This document shows positions 36,168 to 45,523 of a stretch of DNA of 64,000 nt, piece after piece. The notes under the pieces were generated by a model, which had not been told where the DNA came from, did no database searches, and worked only from the letters and a program-made list of their open reading frames with translations. Each line of letters starts with the position of its first letter. The first letter of the stretch is position 1. This stretch comes from Oscillospiraceae bacterium. Lineage in GTDB: Bacteria; Bacillota; Clostridia; Oscillospirales; Ruminococcaceae. The stretch is from contig JAFRTG010000046.1 in the NCBI GenBank assembly GCA_017427265.1, forward strand, positions 62,001 to 126,000. The letters run 5' to 3'. Both the position numbers and the translations under genes were made by a program.

Positions 36168-37568
36168 ATGGGCGGTATTTTCGGCGCAGTGTCCAGAGCG
36201 GACATTACGGTCGACCTGTTCTTCGGAACAGATTACCACACACATCTCGGCGCACGCAGAGGCGGCATGGCTGTCTATGCGGGAGACACCGGTTTTCAGC
36301 GTGCCATTCACAACATTGAGAATGCACCGTTCCGGACAAAGTTCGAGCACGATCTCAATGAAATGCACGGCAATATGGGCATCGGATGTATCAGTGATAC
36401 CGATCCGCAGCCGGAGCTGGTGCGCTCGCACCTCGGCAGCTATGCCCTGACAACCGTCGGCAGAATCAACAATGCCGAGGAGCTTGTCAACGATATCATT
36501 TCGCACGGCGGCCACTTCGGCGAGCAGAGCGGCGGCGTCATCAATCAGACCGAGCTCGTCGCTGCACTGATTGACCAGTGCGATACCATCCCGGACGGCA
36601 TCCGCTATGCACAGCAGAAGATCAAGGGCTCAATGACCCTGCTGCTGATGACAAAGGAAGGCCTTTATGCTGCGCGTGACTATATGGGCAGAACGCCGAT
36701 TATTCTCGGCCATAAGGAAGGTGCATACTGCGCCGCATTTGAATCGTTCTCCTATATGAACCTCGGTTATTCCTATGTCCGCGATCTGGCTCCGGGCGAA
36801 GTCGTCTTTATGACGCCGGATTCCTGCGAGCGCGTCATGGAACCGAATCATCAGATGAAGATCTGCGCATTCCTGTGGATCTATTACGGCTATACCACAT
36901 CCTGCTATGAGGGCGTCAATGTTGAGGTCATGCGCAACAACTGCGGCGCACTGCTCGCAAAGCGCGATCAGGGCATTGATGTGGACTATGTTGCCGGTAT
37001 TCCGGAATCCGGAAACGGCCATGCCATCGGCTATGCCAATGAGAGCGGCATCCGCTTTGCAAGACCGTTCATCAAATATACCCCGACATGGGTGCGCAGC
37101 TTTACGCCGGCCAAGCAGTCCGTGCGTGACCTGACTGCCCATATGAAGCTGATTCCCGTGGAGCAGCTGATCCGCGGCAAAAAGCTGCTGTTCCTCGACG
37201 ATTCCGTCGTCCGCGGCACGCAGATGCGCAATACCGTTGAGTTCCTTTATAACAACGGCGCCAAAGAGGTGCATATCCGTTCGGCCAGCCCGCCGAGCAT
37301 GTTCGGATGTAAGTTCCTGAACTTCTCGCCCGGAAAGTCCGATATGGATCTGATTGCGCGGCAGGTCGTCCGCAGCTTTGACGGCGATGACCGCTATCTG
37401 CATGATTACTGCACCGATAACACGGAACGCTATCAGGCAATGGTCGATGAGATCGCACACCGCCTGAACTTTACCTCGCTGAAGTATCATCTGCTCGCAG
37501 ATGTGCAGAAGGCCGTCGGACTCGATCCGGACATGCTCTGCACCTACTGCTTCACAGGTGAGGAATAA
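36168..37568 (+). CDS. purF: Amidophosphoribosyltransferase-like protein lacking the catalytic cysteine
   Basis: First committed purine enzyme family: PRPP plus ammonia from glutamine gives phosphoribosylamine. 466 residues. The PRPP loop [13 protein letters not shown] is intact, and the iron-sulphur cysteines of the B. subtilis type can be aligned (CAFLW, MFGCKF and the C-terminal CTYC). The normal N-terminus is MCGI, with Cys as glutaminase nucleophile after Met removal; here it reads MGGIFGAVS (GGC, Gly at position 2). RGGMAVY is kept. Either it uses free ammonia, or it is a PurF paralogue of different role. Its place between purC and purM supports a purine role. Confidence 0.85.
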   Translation: MGGIFGAVSRADITVDLFFGTDYHTHLGARRGGMAVYAGDTGFQRAIHNIENAPFRTKFEHDLNEMHGNMGIGCISDTDPQPELVRSHLGSYALTTVGRINNAEELVNDIISHGGHFGEQSGGVINQTELVAALIDQCDTIPDGIRYAQQKIKGSMTLLLMTKEGLYAARDYMGRTPIILGHKEGAYCAAFESFSYMNLGYSYVRDLAPGEVVFMTPDSCERVMEPNHQMKICAFLWIYYGYTTSCYEGVNVEVMRNNCGALLAKRDQGIDVDYVAGIPESGNGHAIGYANESGIRFARPFIKYTPTWVRSFTPAKQSVRDLTAHMKLIPVEQLIRGKKLLFLDDSVVRGTQMRNTVEFLYNNGAKEVHIRSASPPSMFGCKFLNFSPGKSDMDLIARQVVRSFDGDDRYLHDYCTDNTERYQAMVDEIAHRLNFTSLKYHLLADVQKAVGLDPDMLCTYCFTGEE

Positions 37569-37587
37569 TCTGCAAGGAGATTTGAGA

Positions 37588-38634
37588 ATGGGACACGAAA
37601 AAAACAGTTTTTCCGAGAGCTACGCAAAGGCCGGTGTTGATGTCACGGCCGGCTACCGTGCGGTTGACCTGATGAAGCAGTATGTCGCCCGCACCGTAAC
37701 CGCGGGCGTCATGGACGGAATCGGCGGCTTCGGCGGTCTTTTCCGGCTCGATGTCAAGGGCATGGAGTCTCCGGTGCTCGTTTCCGGTACGGACGGTGTC
37801 GGCACCAAAATCAAGATTGCTTTCATCATGGACCGCCACAATACCGTCGGTATCGACTGCGTGGCCATGTGTGTCAACGATGTCATCTGCTGCGGCGCAA
37901 AACCGCAGTTCTTCCTCGATTATATTGCGTGCGGCAAGAATGTTCCGGAAAAAATCGCAGCGATCGTTTCCGGCGTTGCGGAGGGCTGCGTGCAGTCCGG
38001 CTGTGCGCTTGTCGGCGGTGAGACCGCGGAGCATCCCGGTCTGATGCCCGATGACGAGTATGATCTCGCCGGCTTTACCGTCGGTCTGGTCGATGAGAAG
38101 AAGATTCTCAAGCCCGATACGCAGAAAAAGGGCGATGTGCTCATCGCAATCGCTTCCAGCGGCGTGCATTCCAACGGCTTCTCGCTCGTGCGCAAGGTGT
38201 TCAATGTCAACGAGCAGAACCTCGCCCGCCACTATGCCGACCTCGGCTCGACGCTCGGCGAATGTCTGCTGACACCGACCAGAATCTATGTCAAGCCGGT
38301 CATGAACCTGCTTGAGACCGTCAATGTCAAGGCGATCTCGCATATCACCGGCGGCGGCTTCTACGAGAATATTCCGCGCAGCCTGCCGGACGGCCTTTCC
38401 GCCCGGATCCCGCGCGAGAACGTGCAGGTTCTGCCGATCTTCGACCTCATTGCGCAGACCGGCAAGATTCCGGAGCGCGATATGTTCAACACCTTCAACA
38501 TGGGCGTCGGCATGATTGTTTCTGTCGCACCGGAGGATGCGGATGCAGCAGTTGCTTCGCTGAACGCTTCCGGCGAGAAGGCCTATGTCCTCGGCGAGCT
38601 TGTCGAGAGCAATGAAGGCGTCATAATTGAATAA
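37588..38634 (+). CDS. purM: Phosphoribosylformylglycinamidine cyclo-ligase
   Basis: AIR synthetase: closes FGAM to aminoimidazole ribonucleotide with ATP. 348 residues. Motifs: [16 protein letters not shown] at the start, [49 protein letters not shown] and [16 protein letters not shown] 37588 follows CAAGGAGA; the in-frame extension to 37501 lies inside purF and is rejected. Confidence 0.96.
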   Translation: MGHEKNSFSESYAKAGVDVTAGYRAVDLMKQYVARTVTAGVMDGIGGFGGLFRLDVKGMESPVLVSGTDGVGTKIKIAFIMDRHNTVGIDCVAMCVNDVICCGAKPQFFLDYIACGKNVPEKIAAIVSGVAEGCVQSGCALVGGETAEHPGLMPDDEYDLAGFTVGLVDEKKILKPDTQKKGDVLIAIASSGVHSNGFSLVRKVFNVNEQNLARHYADLGSTLGECLLTPTRIYVKPVMNLLETVNVKAISHITGGGFYENIPRSLPDGLSARIPRENVQVLPIFDLIAQTGKIPERDMFNTFNMGVGMIVSVAPEDADAAVASLNASGEKAYVLGELVESNEGVIIE

Positions 38635-39031
38635 ACGGGATATGGATGTGCTGGATTTTGCGCGTGCAATCAGTATGCGCAGGAACAGTACTCCGATTGC
38701 AGATGTATTTGATGCGAAATACGGGCAGAATCAGAAATGCTGGTGGACATGTCAGCGTGAGCATCTGACAGTCTGGTGCCTGCATCAGCCAACAAATGGG
38801 GTAAAAGGATTTCGGCATCAGCCGAACAGCAGCGCACGCTGGATGTATTATCATTTCCGCAGACCGGAAACGCTGCTTTGGCTTGCAGAGTCTCTGGGTG
38901 AGGATCCTGCGCTGCTTGCAGAGCTTGCAGAGCAGATGGCGCAGTCCGATTATCCCCGAAACTTAACGATTCTGAGGGAACGGATTCCCTTTGACCGTAT
39001 TCTCGAACTGCTGGATACAGCCGATACATAA
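38627..39031 (+). CDS. Hypothetical protein coupled to purM
   Basis: About 134 residues if it starts at TTG 38627 (GAAGG eight bases upstream, inside the end of purM); ATG 38642 is the alternative. Trp-, His- and Arg-rich first half ([42 protein letters not shown]), then a helical end with a dyad [21 protein letters not shown] do not recognise the family. It lies between purM and purN, and its coding start overlaps the purM stop. Confidence 0.6.
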   Translation: MNKRDMDVLDFARAISMRRNSTPIADVFDAKYGQNQKCWWTCQREHLTVWCLHQPTNGVKGFRHQPNSSARWMYYHFRRPETLLWLAESLGEDPALLAELAEQMAQSDYPRNLTILRERIPFDRILELLDTADT

Positions 39032-39100
39032 GTCTCCTGTATGCATGAATGCGGGGACAGGATTGCGAAAAACGGATAATCCTAAAAACGGAGGTGCCGC

Positions 39101-39733
39101 ATGGCACAGAAAAAGATAGTTGTTCTGGTGTCCGGCGGCGGCACCAATCTGCAGGCGCTCATTGACGCACAGCAGCGCGGGGAGCTCGGCGGCGGGGAAA
39201 TCACCTGCGTCATCAGCTCCAAGCCCGGCGTCTTTGCGCTGGAGCGCGCTGCAAAGGCCGGGATTGCGACCCGCGTGATCGTGCGGAAGGACTTTCCCGA
39301 TACGGCAAGCTACAGTGCGGCGATGCTCGAAGCATTCCGCGAGGAGCAGGCCGATCTGATTGTACAGGCCGGCTTTATGACGATTCTCGATGAGACGATC
39401 TGCCGCGCCTATCCGAACCGGATGATGAATGTGCATCCGGCACTGATTCCCAGCTTCTGCGGCAAGGGCTTTTACGGCCTGCATGTCCATGAGGCGGCGC
39501 TGAAAAAGGGCGTCAAGGTGACCGGCGCGACGGTGCATTTTGTGACCGAGATCTGCGACGGCGGCCCGATCATTTTGCAGAAGGCTGTTGCCGTCGAGCA
39601 GGGCGATACGCCGGAAACGCTGCAGAAGCGCGTTATGGAGCAGGCGGAATGGCATATTCTGCCGGAAGCCGTGCGGCTGTTCTGCGAGGACAGGCTCTCC
39701 GTGAAGGATGACATTGTCATAATCAGCGAATAA
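39101..39733 (+). CDS. purN: Phosphoribosylglycinamide formyltransferase
   Basis: Transfers a formyl group from 10-formyl-THF to GAR. 210 residues. N-terminal VVLVSGGGTNLQALIDA (phosphate loop), MNVHPALIPSF (catalytic Asn and His), and VTGATVHFVTEICDGGPIILQ with the catalytic Asp are all visible. ACGGAGGTG precedes ATG 39101. Confidence 0.96.
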   Translation: MAQKKIVVLVSGGGTNLQALIDAQQRGELGGGEITCVISSKPGVFALERAAKAGIATRVIVRKDFPDTASYSAAMLEAFREEQADLIVQAGFMTILDETICRAYPNRMMNVHPALIPSFCGKGFYGLHVHEAALKKGVKVTGATVHFVTEICDGGPIILQKAVAVEQGDTPETLQKRVMEQAEWHILPEAVRLFCEDRLSVKDDIVIISE

Positions 39734-39740
39734 ACGCCGG

Positions 39741-39893
39741 TTTGGAACCCCGGATTCGCAGTTTGTTCCGGGCTTTCAGGATGAGGCTGTTCAGGATGCG
39801 CTCAGGAGCATCCGGCAGCGCTGCAGCCTGACTGAAACACTGTATCAGAAGGACGGCAAAACGCCTTCCTACTGCGTATACCAGATTCCGTAA
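39741..39893 (+). pseudogene. Possible 3' gene remnant
   Basis: A frame with protein-like composition and no start codon ends in a normal stop: FVPGFQDEAVQDALRSIRQR then CSLTETLYQKDGKTPSYCVY and QIP. A stop codon lies just upstream (inside purN) and no start is found, so it looks like the tail of a lost gene. The family was not recognised. Short length makes chance possible. Confidence 0.3.
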
Positions 39894-39945
39894 CCCCGCC
39901 GCGGAATGCGGAGCCTATACTGAAATCAAACAGGAGGAAATCATT

Positions 39946-40662
39946 ATGGCTATGATCTCACTGGAACAGGAACTCAAGGGAAACAGCTATCCCGGCAGAG
40001 GCATCGTCCTCGGACGCTCGGCAGACGGCAAGCACGCTGTTGCTGCGTATTTCATCATGGGAAGAAGCGAGAATTCCCGCAACCGCATTTTTGTGGCGGA
40101 CGGTGAAGGCCTCAAGACACAGGCCTTTGACGAATCCAAGTGCACCGATCCTTCCCTCATCATCTATTCGCCGGTGCGTGTGCTCGGCAACAAGACCATC
40201 GTCACGAACGGCGACCAGACCGACACGATCTATGAGGGCATGGATCATCAGTTCACGTTTGAGCAGAGCCTGCGCTCCCGCAAGTTCGAGCCGGATGATC
40301 CGAACTTCACGCCCCGTATCTCCGGCATTATCCGCTGCGAAAAGGGCAGCTTCAACTATGCGCTTTCCATCCTGAAGAGCGCAGAGGGCAATCCGGAATC
40401 CTGCCAGCGCTTCACCTTTACCTACGAAAAGCCGCTCGCGGGACAGGGTCACTTCATTCACACCTATGTCGGTGACGGCAATCCGCTGCCGAGCTTCAAG
40501 GGCGAGCCGAAGCTCGTCGAGATTCCGGATGACATCGACGCCTTTGCAGAGATGCTCTGGAACAGCCTGAATGCAGATAACAAGATTTCCCTGTTTGTGC
40601 GCTACATTGACACGCAGGACAACAGCACGGAAACCCGCATCATCAACCGCTATACCAAATAA
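39946..40662 (+). CDS. IMP cyclohydrolase (PurO-like)
   Basis: Likely closes FAICAR to IMP, the last step of purine synthesis. 238 residues. The N-terminal part SYPGRGIVLGRSADGKHAVA followed by YFIMGRSENSRNRIF is characteristic of the IMP cyclohydrolase family best known from archaeal PurO, and DPSLIIYSPVRVLGN also fits. In most bacteria this activity is the N-terminal half of PurH; here the other half is a separate gene at 41787. CAGGAGG precedes ATG 39946. Confidence 0.88.
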   Translation: MAMISLEQELKGNSYPGRGIVLGRSADGKHAVAAYFIMGRSENSRNRIFVADGEGLKTQAFDESKCTDPSLIIYSPVRVLGNKTIVTNGDQTDTIYEGMDHQFTFEQSLRSRKFEPDDPNFTPRISGIIRCEKGSFNYALSILKSAEGNPESCQRFTFTYEKPLAGQGHFIHTYVGDGNPLPSFKGEPKLVEIPDDIDAFAEMLWNSLNADNKISLFVRYIDTQDNSTETRIINRYTK

Positions 40663-40771
40663 TCCGACATCCTCAGGGAGAGTCCGGAACGGCCGGATCA
40701 GTCATAATCACAATGTCTTGTTCGCAACCCCTTTTTTCTGATGCTTTTTGAACCGGAGAGGAGTGTGACCT

Positions 40772-41698
40772 ATGGGACTGTTTGATAAACTGATAAAGGA
40801 TGCTGTCAGCGGCGCAGTCGGCAATGCTGTCAGTGAAGCTGTGAAAAAGGCTGTGCAGCCGAAGGCGGATGCGCTTGCGGCCGATGCGGTCAATCAGGCT
40901 GCCAATGCGCTGAATCAGACTGCAAATCAGACCGCCGCTGCTGCCGGTGCAGTCAATCAGGCTGCGGCAGAGACGCAGTCTGCGGGCGGAACCGAGGCCG
41001 CGCCCTCGAAGGAGGAGATGCAGGCCGCACTCGGAACGCTCGGCTCGCTGCTCGGCGGATTTGCACAGCACGCTGCCGAAAACATGAAAATCTGTCCGAA
41101 ATGCGGAGAGGGCGCTTCGGCGGACAAGGACTTCTGTCCGTCCTGCGGCGCCAGGCTGCCGGATATGACCGTCGCGGACGGTGTGAAATGTACGAAATGC
41201 GGCAGGCAGAATGATCCGGGCACCAGATTCTGCGCCGGCTGCGGAGAAAAGCTCCCTGCGGCAATCGCGGCAGAGCAGGCAGCGGCAGAGGCCGATGCGG
41301 CTGTTCTGAAGGAATGGACAGAAAAGCTGCCGGAATTCCCTGTCTGGAGCTGCGGCGGCTCCGGCATGGCGCTGGAGCTGATTCCGGATACCGAGACCGA
41401 AACGCATTGTTTCAGTGTCCGGCTGGAATCCGGTGCCGCCGCACAGAATGCCGTCAGTCAGTACCGGCAGATTCTGATGCAGAACGGCTTCACAAAAGAA
41501 GGACAGTATCCTTCCGACGAGCACCTCTATAAGCGCGTGAACGGCGTCAGTATGCATGTTGATACGGAGCACTGCTTTGAGGGCGATGCGGACTGTCCGA
41601 GTATCTATTTCAATCACAGTCAGCCTTATGGCGGCTATGACTATAAAAAGCCGGAGAAAAAGCAATCCGGCGGACTGTTTGGCGCATTGTTCGGATAA
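40772..41698 (+). CDS. Double zinc-ribbon protein of unknown function
   Basis: 308 residues. The Ala/Gln-rich helical N-terminus (about 1-85, amphipathic, ANALNQTANQTAAAAGAV) may be a coiled coil. Two zinc ribbons follow: CPKCGEGASADKDFCPSCGARL (about 109-130) and CTKCGRQNDPGTRFCAGCGEKL (about 143-164), DZANK type. The C-terminal domain (about 185-295) is unassigned, and the end SGGLFGALFG mirrors the start MGLFDKL. It is placed between the two halves of the split PurH function; any link to purines is unknown. Confidence 0.72.
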   Translation: MGLFDKLIKDAVSGAVGNAVSEAVKKAVQPKADALAADAVNQAANALNQTANQTAAAAGAVNQAAAETQSAGGTEAAPSKEEMQAALGTLGSLLGGFAQHAAENMKICPKCGEGASADKDFCPSCGARLPDMTVADGVKCTKCGRQNDPGTRFCAGCGEKLPAAIAAEQAAAEADAAVLKEWTEKLPEFPVWSCGGSGMALELIPDTETETHCFSVRLESGAAAQNAVSQYRQILMQNGFTKEGQYPSDEHLYKRVNGVSMHVDTEHCFEGDADCPSIYFNHSQPYGGYDYKKPEKKQSGGLFGALFG

Positions 41699-41731
41699 AG
41701 CACCGGACGGAAAATGAATGCAGTCTGAACG

Positions 41732-41771
41732 CTTCCCGCTACGGGAAGAAATGATATACGATCAGATCGTA
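41732..41771 (+). promoter_or_regulatory. Hairpin and palindrome before the AICAR transformylase gene
   Basis: A perfect stem CTTCCCG-cta-CGGGAAG (41732-41748), then a palindrome TACGATC-a-GATCGTA (41757-41771) that runs directly into AAGGAGG, the ribosome binding site. Either could act on transcription or hide the ribosome site; neither matches a known operator that I recognise. Confidence 0.45.
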
Positions 41772-41786
41772 AGGAGGATCTTTATT

Positions 41787-42971
41787 ATGGAAACCGAACG
41801 TCTTTTGAAATACGGATGCAATCCGAATCAGAAGCCTGCCCGCGTTTATATGAATGACGGCAGCGCACTCCCGATTACCGTGCTTTCGGGCAATCCGGGC
41901 TATATCAATCTGCTGGATGCCTTCAACGGCTGGCAGCTTGTCCGGGAGCTCAAGGCTGCGACCGGTATGCCGGCTGCAACCTCGTTCAAGCATGTGTCTC
42001 CGGCCGGCGCTGCGATCGGCAGACCGCTTTCCGATACGCTGAAGAAGATCTATTTCGTGGACGATCTCGGTGAGCTCTCTCCGCTGGCCTGTGCCTATGC
42101 AAGAGCCAGAGGCGCGGACAGAATGTCCTCCTTCGGCGACTGGATTTCCCTCTCTGACGAGTGCGATGCCATCACCGCAACGCTGATCGCACGCGAGGTC
42201 TCTGACGGCATCATCGCACCGGGCTATTCTCCGGAGGCACTCGAAATCCTCAAGACCAAGCGCAAGGGCAATTACAATATTGTGCAGATCGACCCGAACT
42301 ACGAGCCGCCGAAGGTCGAGCACAAGGAAGTGTTCGGCGTGACCTTCGAGCAGGGCCGCAACGATCTTGCAATCAATGAGCAGACCATGCTCTCGAACAT
42401 TGTCACCGAGAACAAGGACATCCCCGATGATAAGAAGTTTGATCTCATCATCTCGCTGATTACCCTGAAATATACGCAGTCGAATTCCGTCTGCTATGTC
42501 AAGGACGGTCAGGCAATCGGTATCGGCGCAGGCCAGCAGTCCAGAATTCACTGCACCAGACTCGCCGGCACCAAGGCGGATAACTGGTGGCTCCGTCAGG
42601 CACCGCAGGTTCTGAATCTGCCGTTCCGCGATGACATCAAGCGTCCCGACCGCGACAACGCAATCGACCTCTACATCGGTGAGGATTACATGGATATCCT
42701 CGCAGACGGCGAGTGGGAGCGCGTGTTCACCGAGAAGCCGCCGGTCTTTACAAAGGAAGAGCGCCAGGCATGGATTGCAAAGAATACCGATGTCTGCCTC
42801 GGCTCGGATGCCTTCTTCCCGTTCCCGGACAACATCGACCGCGCCTTCAAGAGCGGCGTCAAGTATATCGTTGAGCCGGGCGGCTCTATCCGCGATGATA
42901 TCGTCATTGAGCAGTGCAACAAGTACGGCATTGCAATGGCGTTCTGCGGCCTGAGACTGTTCCACCACTAA
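41787..42971 (+). CDS. purH: Stand-alone AICAR transformylase
   Basis: Formylates AICAR to FAICAR with 10-formyl-THF. 394 residues corresponding only to the C-terminal half of bifunctional PurH. The catalytic Lys-His pair is in TSFKHVSPAGAAIG, with KYTQSNSVCYVKDGQAIGIGAGQQSR and the C-terminal VEPGGSIRDD. The N-terminal IMP cyclohydrolase half is absent; that activity is supplied by the gene at 39946. ATG 41787 follows AAGGAGG (41771-41777). Confidence 0.93.
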   Translation: METERLLKYGCNPNQKPARVYMNDGSALPITVLSGNPGYINLLDAFNGWQLVRELKAATGMPAATSFKHVSPAGAAIGRPLSDTLKKIYFVDDLGELSPLACAYARARGADRMSSFGDWISLSDECDAITATLIAREVSDGIIAPGYSPEALEILKTKRKGNYNIVQIDPNYEPPKVEHKEVFGVTFEQGRNDLAINEQTMLSNIVTENKDIPDDKKFDLIISLITLKYTQSNSVCYVKDGQAIGIGAGQQSRIHCTRLAGTKADNWWLRQAPQVLNLPFRDDIKRPDRDNAIDLYIGEDYMDILADGEWERVFTEKPPVFTKEERQAWIAKNTDVCLGSDAFFPFPDNIDRAFKSGVKYIVEPGGSIRDDIVIEQCNKYGIAMAFCGLRLFHH

Positions 42972-42973
42972 GC

Positions 42974-43086
42974 GCGGGCAGCGCCCGCCGGCATTTCCCT
43001 CCGGGGACGGTTGGCGGAGCTCTCCCAACAATCCGAACGACACGCCGCTGTTCGCGGCTTCTGTAAAGTAACTCCTCCCGGTGTAT
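42974..43086 (-). repeat. Dispersed hairpin repeat, family III (reverse orientation)
   Basis: Read on +: stem GCGGGC-agc-GCCCGC (42974-42988), GGCATTTCCCTCCGGGGACGG, GGCGGAGCTCTCCC, then GCCGC-tgttc-GCGGC (43044-43058) and ACTCCTCCC. This is the family in reverse. Lies between the transformylase and phosphatase genes. Confidence 0.7.
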
Positions 43087-43156
43087 GGGCAGCACCCGCT
43101 GTCGCTGCGAAACGGACGGCAGCAGGTGCAGAACAGAAATAATAAGGATGAATGGC

Positions 43157-43717
43157 ATGAAAATTTATCTCATGCGCCACGGTGAACCGACCTACCGCGA
43201 TACAGCGGCACTTGGTCTGCCGGGCATGGGCGCGGAGCTCGGACAGCTGAAGCCTGAGGGCATTCAGCAGGCTGAGGAAGCCGCAAAGGACAGCCGCATT
43301 CAGGATGTTGACCTGATTGTCGCTTCGCCCTACCCTAGAGCGCTGCAGACTGCTGCGATCGTTTCGCGCCGGATTGACGCACCGATTGAGGTTGCTGTCG
43401 GCATCTTTGAATGGCTGCCGCGGATTGACTATTCGGCGCCGTCTCATACGGAAATCAAGGAAGCGTGGGACGAATATAAGGCAAATGCCGGCGTTCATAC
43501 TCCGGCGGACAAATATCCGCTCTGGGAAACGCATGAACAGATGCGCAAACGTGCGCTGAAAGCAATCACGCCCTATCTGGAACGGACGGATATCCAAAAG
43601 CTGCTGGTTGTCTGTCACGGCGGCATCATGCGCGCACTGATGAATACCCCGGCGCTCAAAAAGATCCACTTCTGTGAGATCAGAGAGCTGACATCTGATA
43701 TGCTGGAGAATGCATAA
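43157..43717 (+). CDS. Histidine phosphatase family protein
   Basis: 186 residues of the phosphoglycerate mutase-like superfamily. The catalytic RHG motif is LMRHGEPTY at the N-terminus, SPYPRALQTA carries the second conserved Arg, and VVCHGGIMRALM the second catalytic His. The substrate is unknown. It sits in the purine cluster, so a nucleotide or sugar-phosphate substrate is possible. ATG 43157 is eight bases after AAGGA; ATG 43148 is an alternative. Confidence 0.87.
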   Translation: MKIYLMRHGEPTYRDTAALGLPGMGAELGQLKPEGIQQAEEAAKDSRIQDVDLIVASPYPRALQTAAIVSRRIDAPIEVAVGIFEWLPRIDYSAPSHTEIKEAWDEYKANAGVHTPADKYPLWETHEQMRKRALKAITPYLERTDIQKLLVVCHGGIMRALMNTPALKKIHFCEIRELTSDMLENA

Positions 43718-43770
43718 TCCACCCGCTCTGTATCTGCGTCTGACTGGAAACATGCAGGAGGAAACGGCAA

Positions 43771-44208
43771 ATGGTTGATATTGAGAAAATCTGTGCGGAT
43801 GCCGTTCAGACGGCAGCTGAGCTCGGCGTAACGCTGAACTATCAGCCGGAGGATATCGCTGCTCTGGAAAATGTGATTATGCCGAAATGCAGTGCATGGC
43901 TCCGTGACGGAACGATTACCGAAAACATCGGCGCATGGAATCTGGCCGTGATATTCGGCATCTATCTCGGAGAAACCATGCTGCGGAATTATGCGGCGAA
44001 ATACGGCTATCACTGGGGGACACCGGATGGGGATTTTCCGGTTCTGATGCAGGATGACGGAAATCAGATGTCCCCGATTACAAAGGTTCATAAGCGCATC
44101 CTGAACGGCCCGGAGGACAGCATCAAATCATTTTACGATGTTGCTGTGTTTTTGGCCGACGGTCGCTTCGATCAGGCACGGGGAAATCTGAAGCCCCGTC
44201 AAGAATAA
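43771..44208 (+). CDS. Hypothetical protein
   Basis: 145 residues, acidic and soluble. It has a segment WNLAVIFGIYLGETMLRNYAAKYGYHW (moderately hydrophobic helix), then MSPITKVHKRILNGPEDSIKSFYDV. The layout recalls small immunity-like or DUF3806-type proteins, but I am not confident in any family. CAGGAGG precedes ATG 43771. It lies 24 bases before purD and is likely co-transcribed. Confidence 0.68.
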   Translation: MVDIEKICADAVQTAAELGVTLNYQPEDIAALENVIMPKCSAWLRDGTITENIGAWNLAVIFGIYLGETMLRNYAAKYGYHWGTPDGDFPVLMQDDGNQMSPITKVHKRILNGPEDSIKSFYDVAVFLADGRFDQARGNLKPRQE

Positions 44209-44232
44209 GAAACTCCGAAAGGAATTAAAACT

Positions 44233-45516
44233 ATGAAAGTATTAGTAGTCGGCGGCGGCGGCAGAGAGCACGCCATCATCATGAAGCTCAGCGAGTCCCC
44301 GCTGGTCACCGAACTCTACTGCGCGCCGGGCAACGGCGGCATTGCAAAATATGCTGAATGCTACCCGGTCAAGGCGACCGACCTCGACGGAATGCTTGCG
44401 CTGGCCAAAAAGCTGGCCGTGGACTGGGTATTCGTCGCGCCGGATGATCCGCTCGTGCTCGGCATGGCGGATCTGCTGCGCGCAAACGGGTTTAAGGTGT
44501 TCGGTCCTTCCAAGGCAGCAGCCATCATCGAGGGCAGCAAGGTCTTTTCCAAGAACCTGATGAAAAAATACGGCATTCCGACTGCGAAATACGAGGTCTT
44601 TACCGAGGCCGAAAAGGCGATTGACTATATCCGCAGCCAGAATACCTATCCGACTGTCGTCAAGGCGGACGGTCTGGCACTCGGCAAGGGCGTCATCATT
44701 GCCCAGTCCGAGCAGGAAGCCATCGACGCTGTGCGCTCCATCATGGAGGACAGAATCTTCGGCGAGAGCGGCTCCAAGCTGGTCGTGGAGGAGTTCCTGA
44801 CCGGCCCGGAGGTCTCCGTGCTTGCATTCACTGACGGCGAAACCGTCGAGCCGATGATCTCCTCGATGGATCACAAGCGCGCACTGGACGGCGACCGCGG
44901 CAAGAATACCGGCGGCATGGGCACCGTCTCCCCGAATCCTTATTATACCAAGGAAATCGCGGAGCAGTGTATGCGCGAGATCTTCCTGCCGACCATGCAC
45001 GCTATGAACGGCGAAAACAGAACCTTCCGCGGCTGCCTTTACTTCGGCCTGATGCTCACGCCGAACGGCCCGAAGGTGATCGAATATAACTGCAGATTCG
45101 GCGATCCGGAAACGCAGGTTGTGCTCCCGATGCTCAAAACCGATCTGCTGGATATCATGGAGGCCGTTGAAAAGCAGAAGCTCGCAGATCTGCCGATTGA
45201 GTGGAAAACAGGCGCCTGCGCCTGCGTCATTCTGGCGAGCGGCGGCTATCCCGAAAAGTATGAAACCGGCAAGGAGATCCGCGGCCTGAACGAAAAGGGT
45301 CAGACGGAAGGCGCGGCTGTGTATCACGCCGGCACCAAGCTCTCCGAGGACGGCAAGTTCCTGACCGCAGGCGGCCGTGTGCTCGGCATTACCGCTTCTG
45401 CACCGAAGCTGCGCGATGCGCTCGATGCTGCCTACCGTGCAGCCGCTGCCGTCACCTTCGATCAGGTGCATTACCGGCGCGATATCGGTCAGCGTGCGCT
45501 GGCTGCAAAAAAGTAA
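44233..45516 (+). CDS. purD: Phosphoribosylamine--glycine ligase
   Basis: GAR synthetase: joins phosphoribosylamine and glycine with ATP. 427 residues. N-terminal VLVVGGGGREHAI, ATP-grasp parts TVVKADGLALGKGVIIA and DHKRALDGDRGKNTGGMGTVSP, and the metal-binding NCRFGDPETQVVLP are complete. CGAAAGGAA precedes ATG 44233. Last recognisable purine gene of the cluster. Confidence 0.96.
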   Translation: MKVLVVGGGGREHAIIMKLSESPLVTELYCAPGNGGIAKYAECYPVKATDLDGMLALAKKLAVDWVFVAPDDPLVLGMADLLRANGFKVFGPSKAAAIIEGSKVFSKNLMKKYGIPTAKYEVFTEAEKAIDYIRSQNTYPTVVKADGLALGKGVIIAQSEQEAIDAVRSIMEDRIFGESGSKLVVEEFLTGPEVSVLAFTDGETVEPMISSMDHKRALDGDRGKNTGGMGTVSPNPYYTKEIAEQCMREIFLPTMHAMNGENRTFRGCLYFGLMLTPNGPKVIEYNCRFGDPETQVVLPMLKTDLLDIMEAVEKQKLADLPIEWKTGACACVILASGGYPEKYETGKEIRGLNEKGQTEGAAVYHAGTKLSEDGKFLTAGGRVLGITASAPKLRDALDAAYRAAAAVTFDQVHYRRDIGQRALAAKK

Positions 45517-45523
45517 ACTGATT

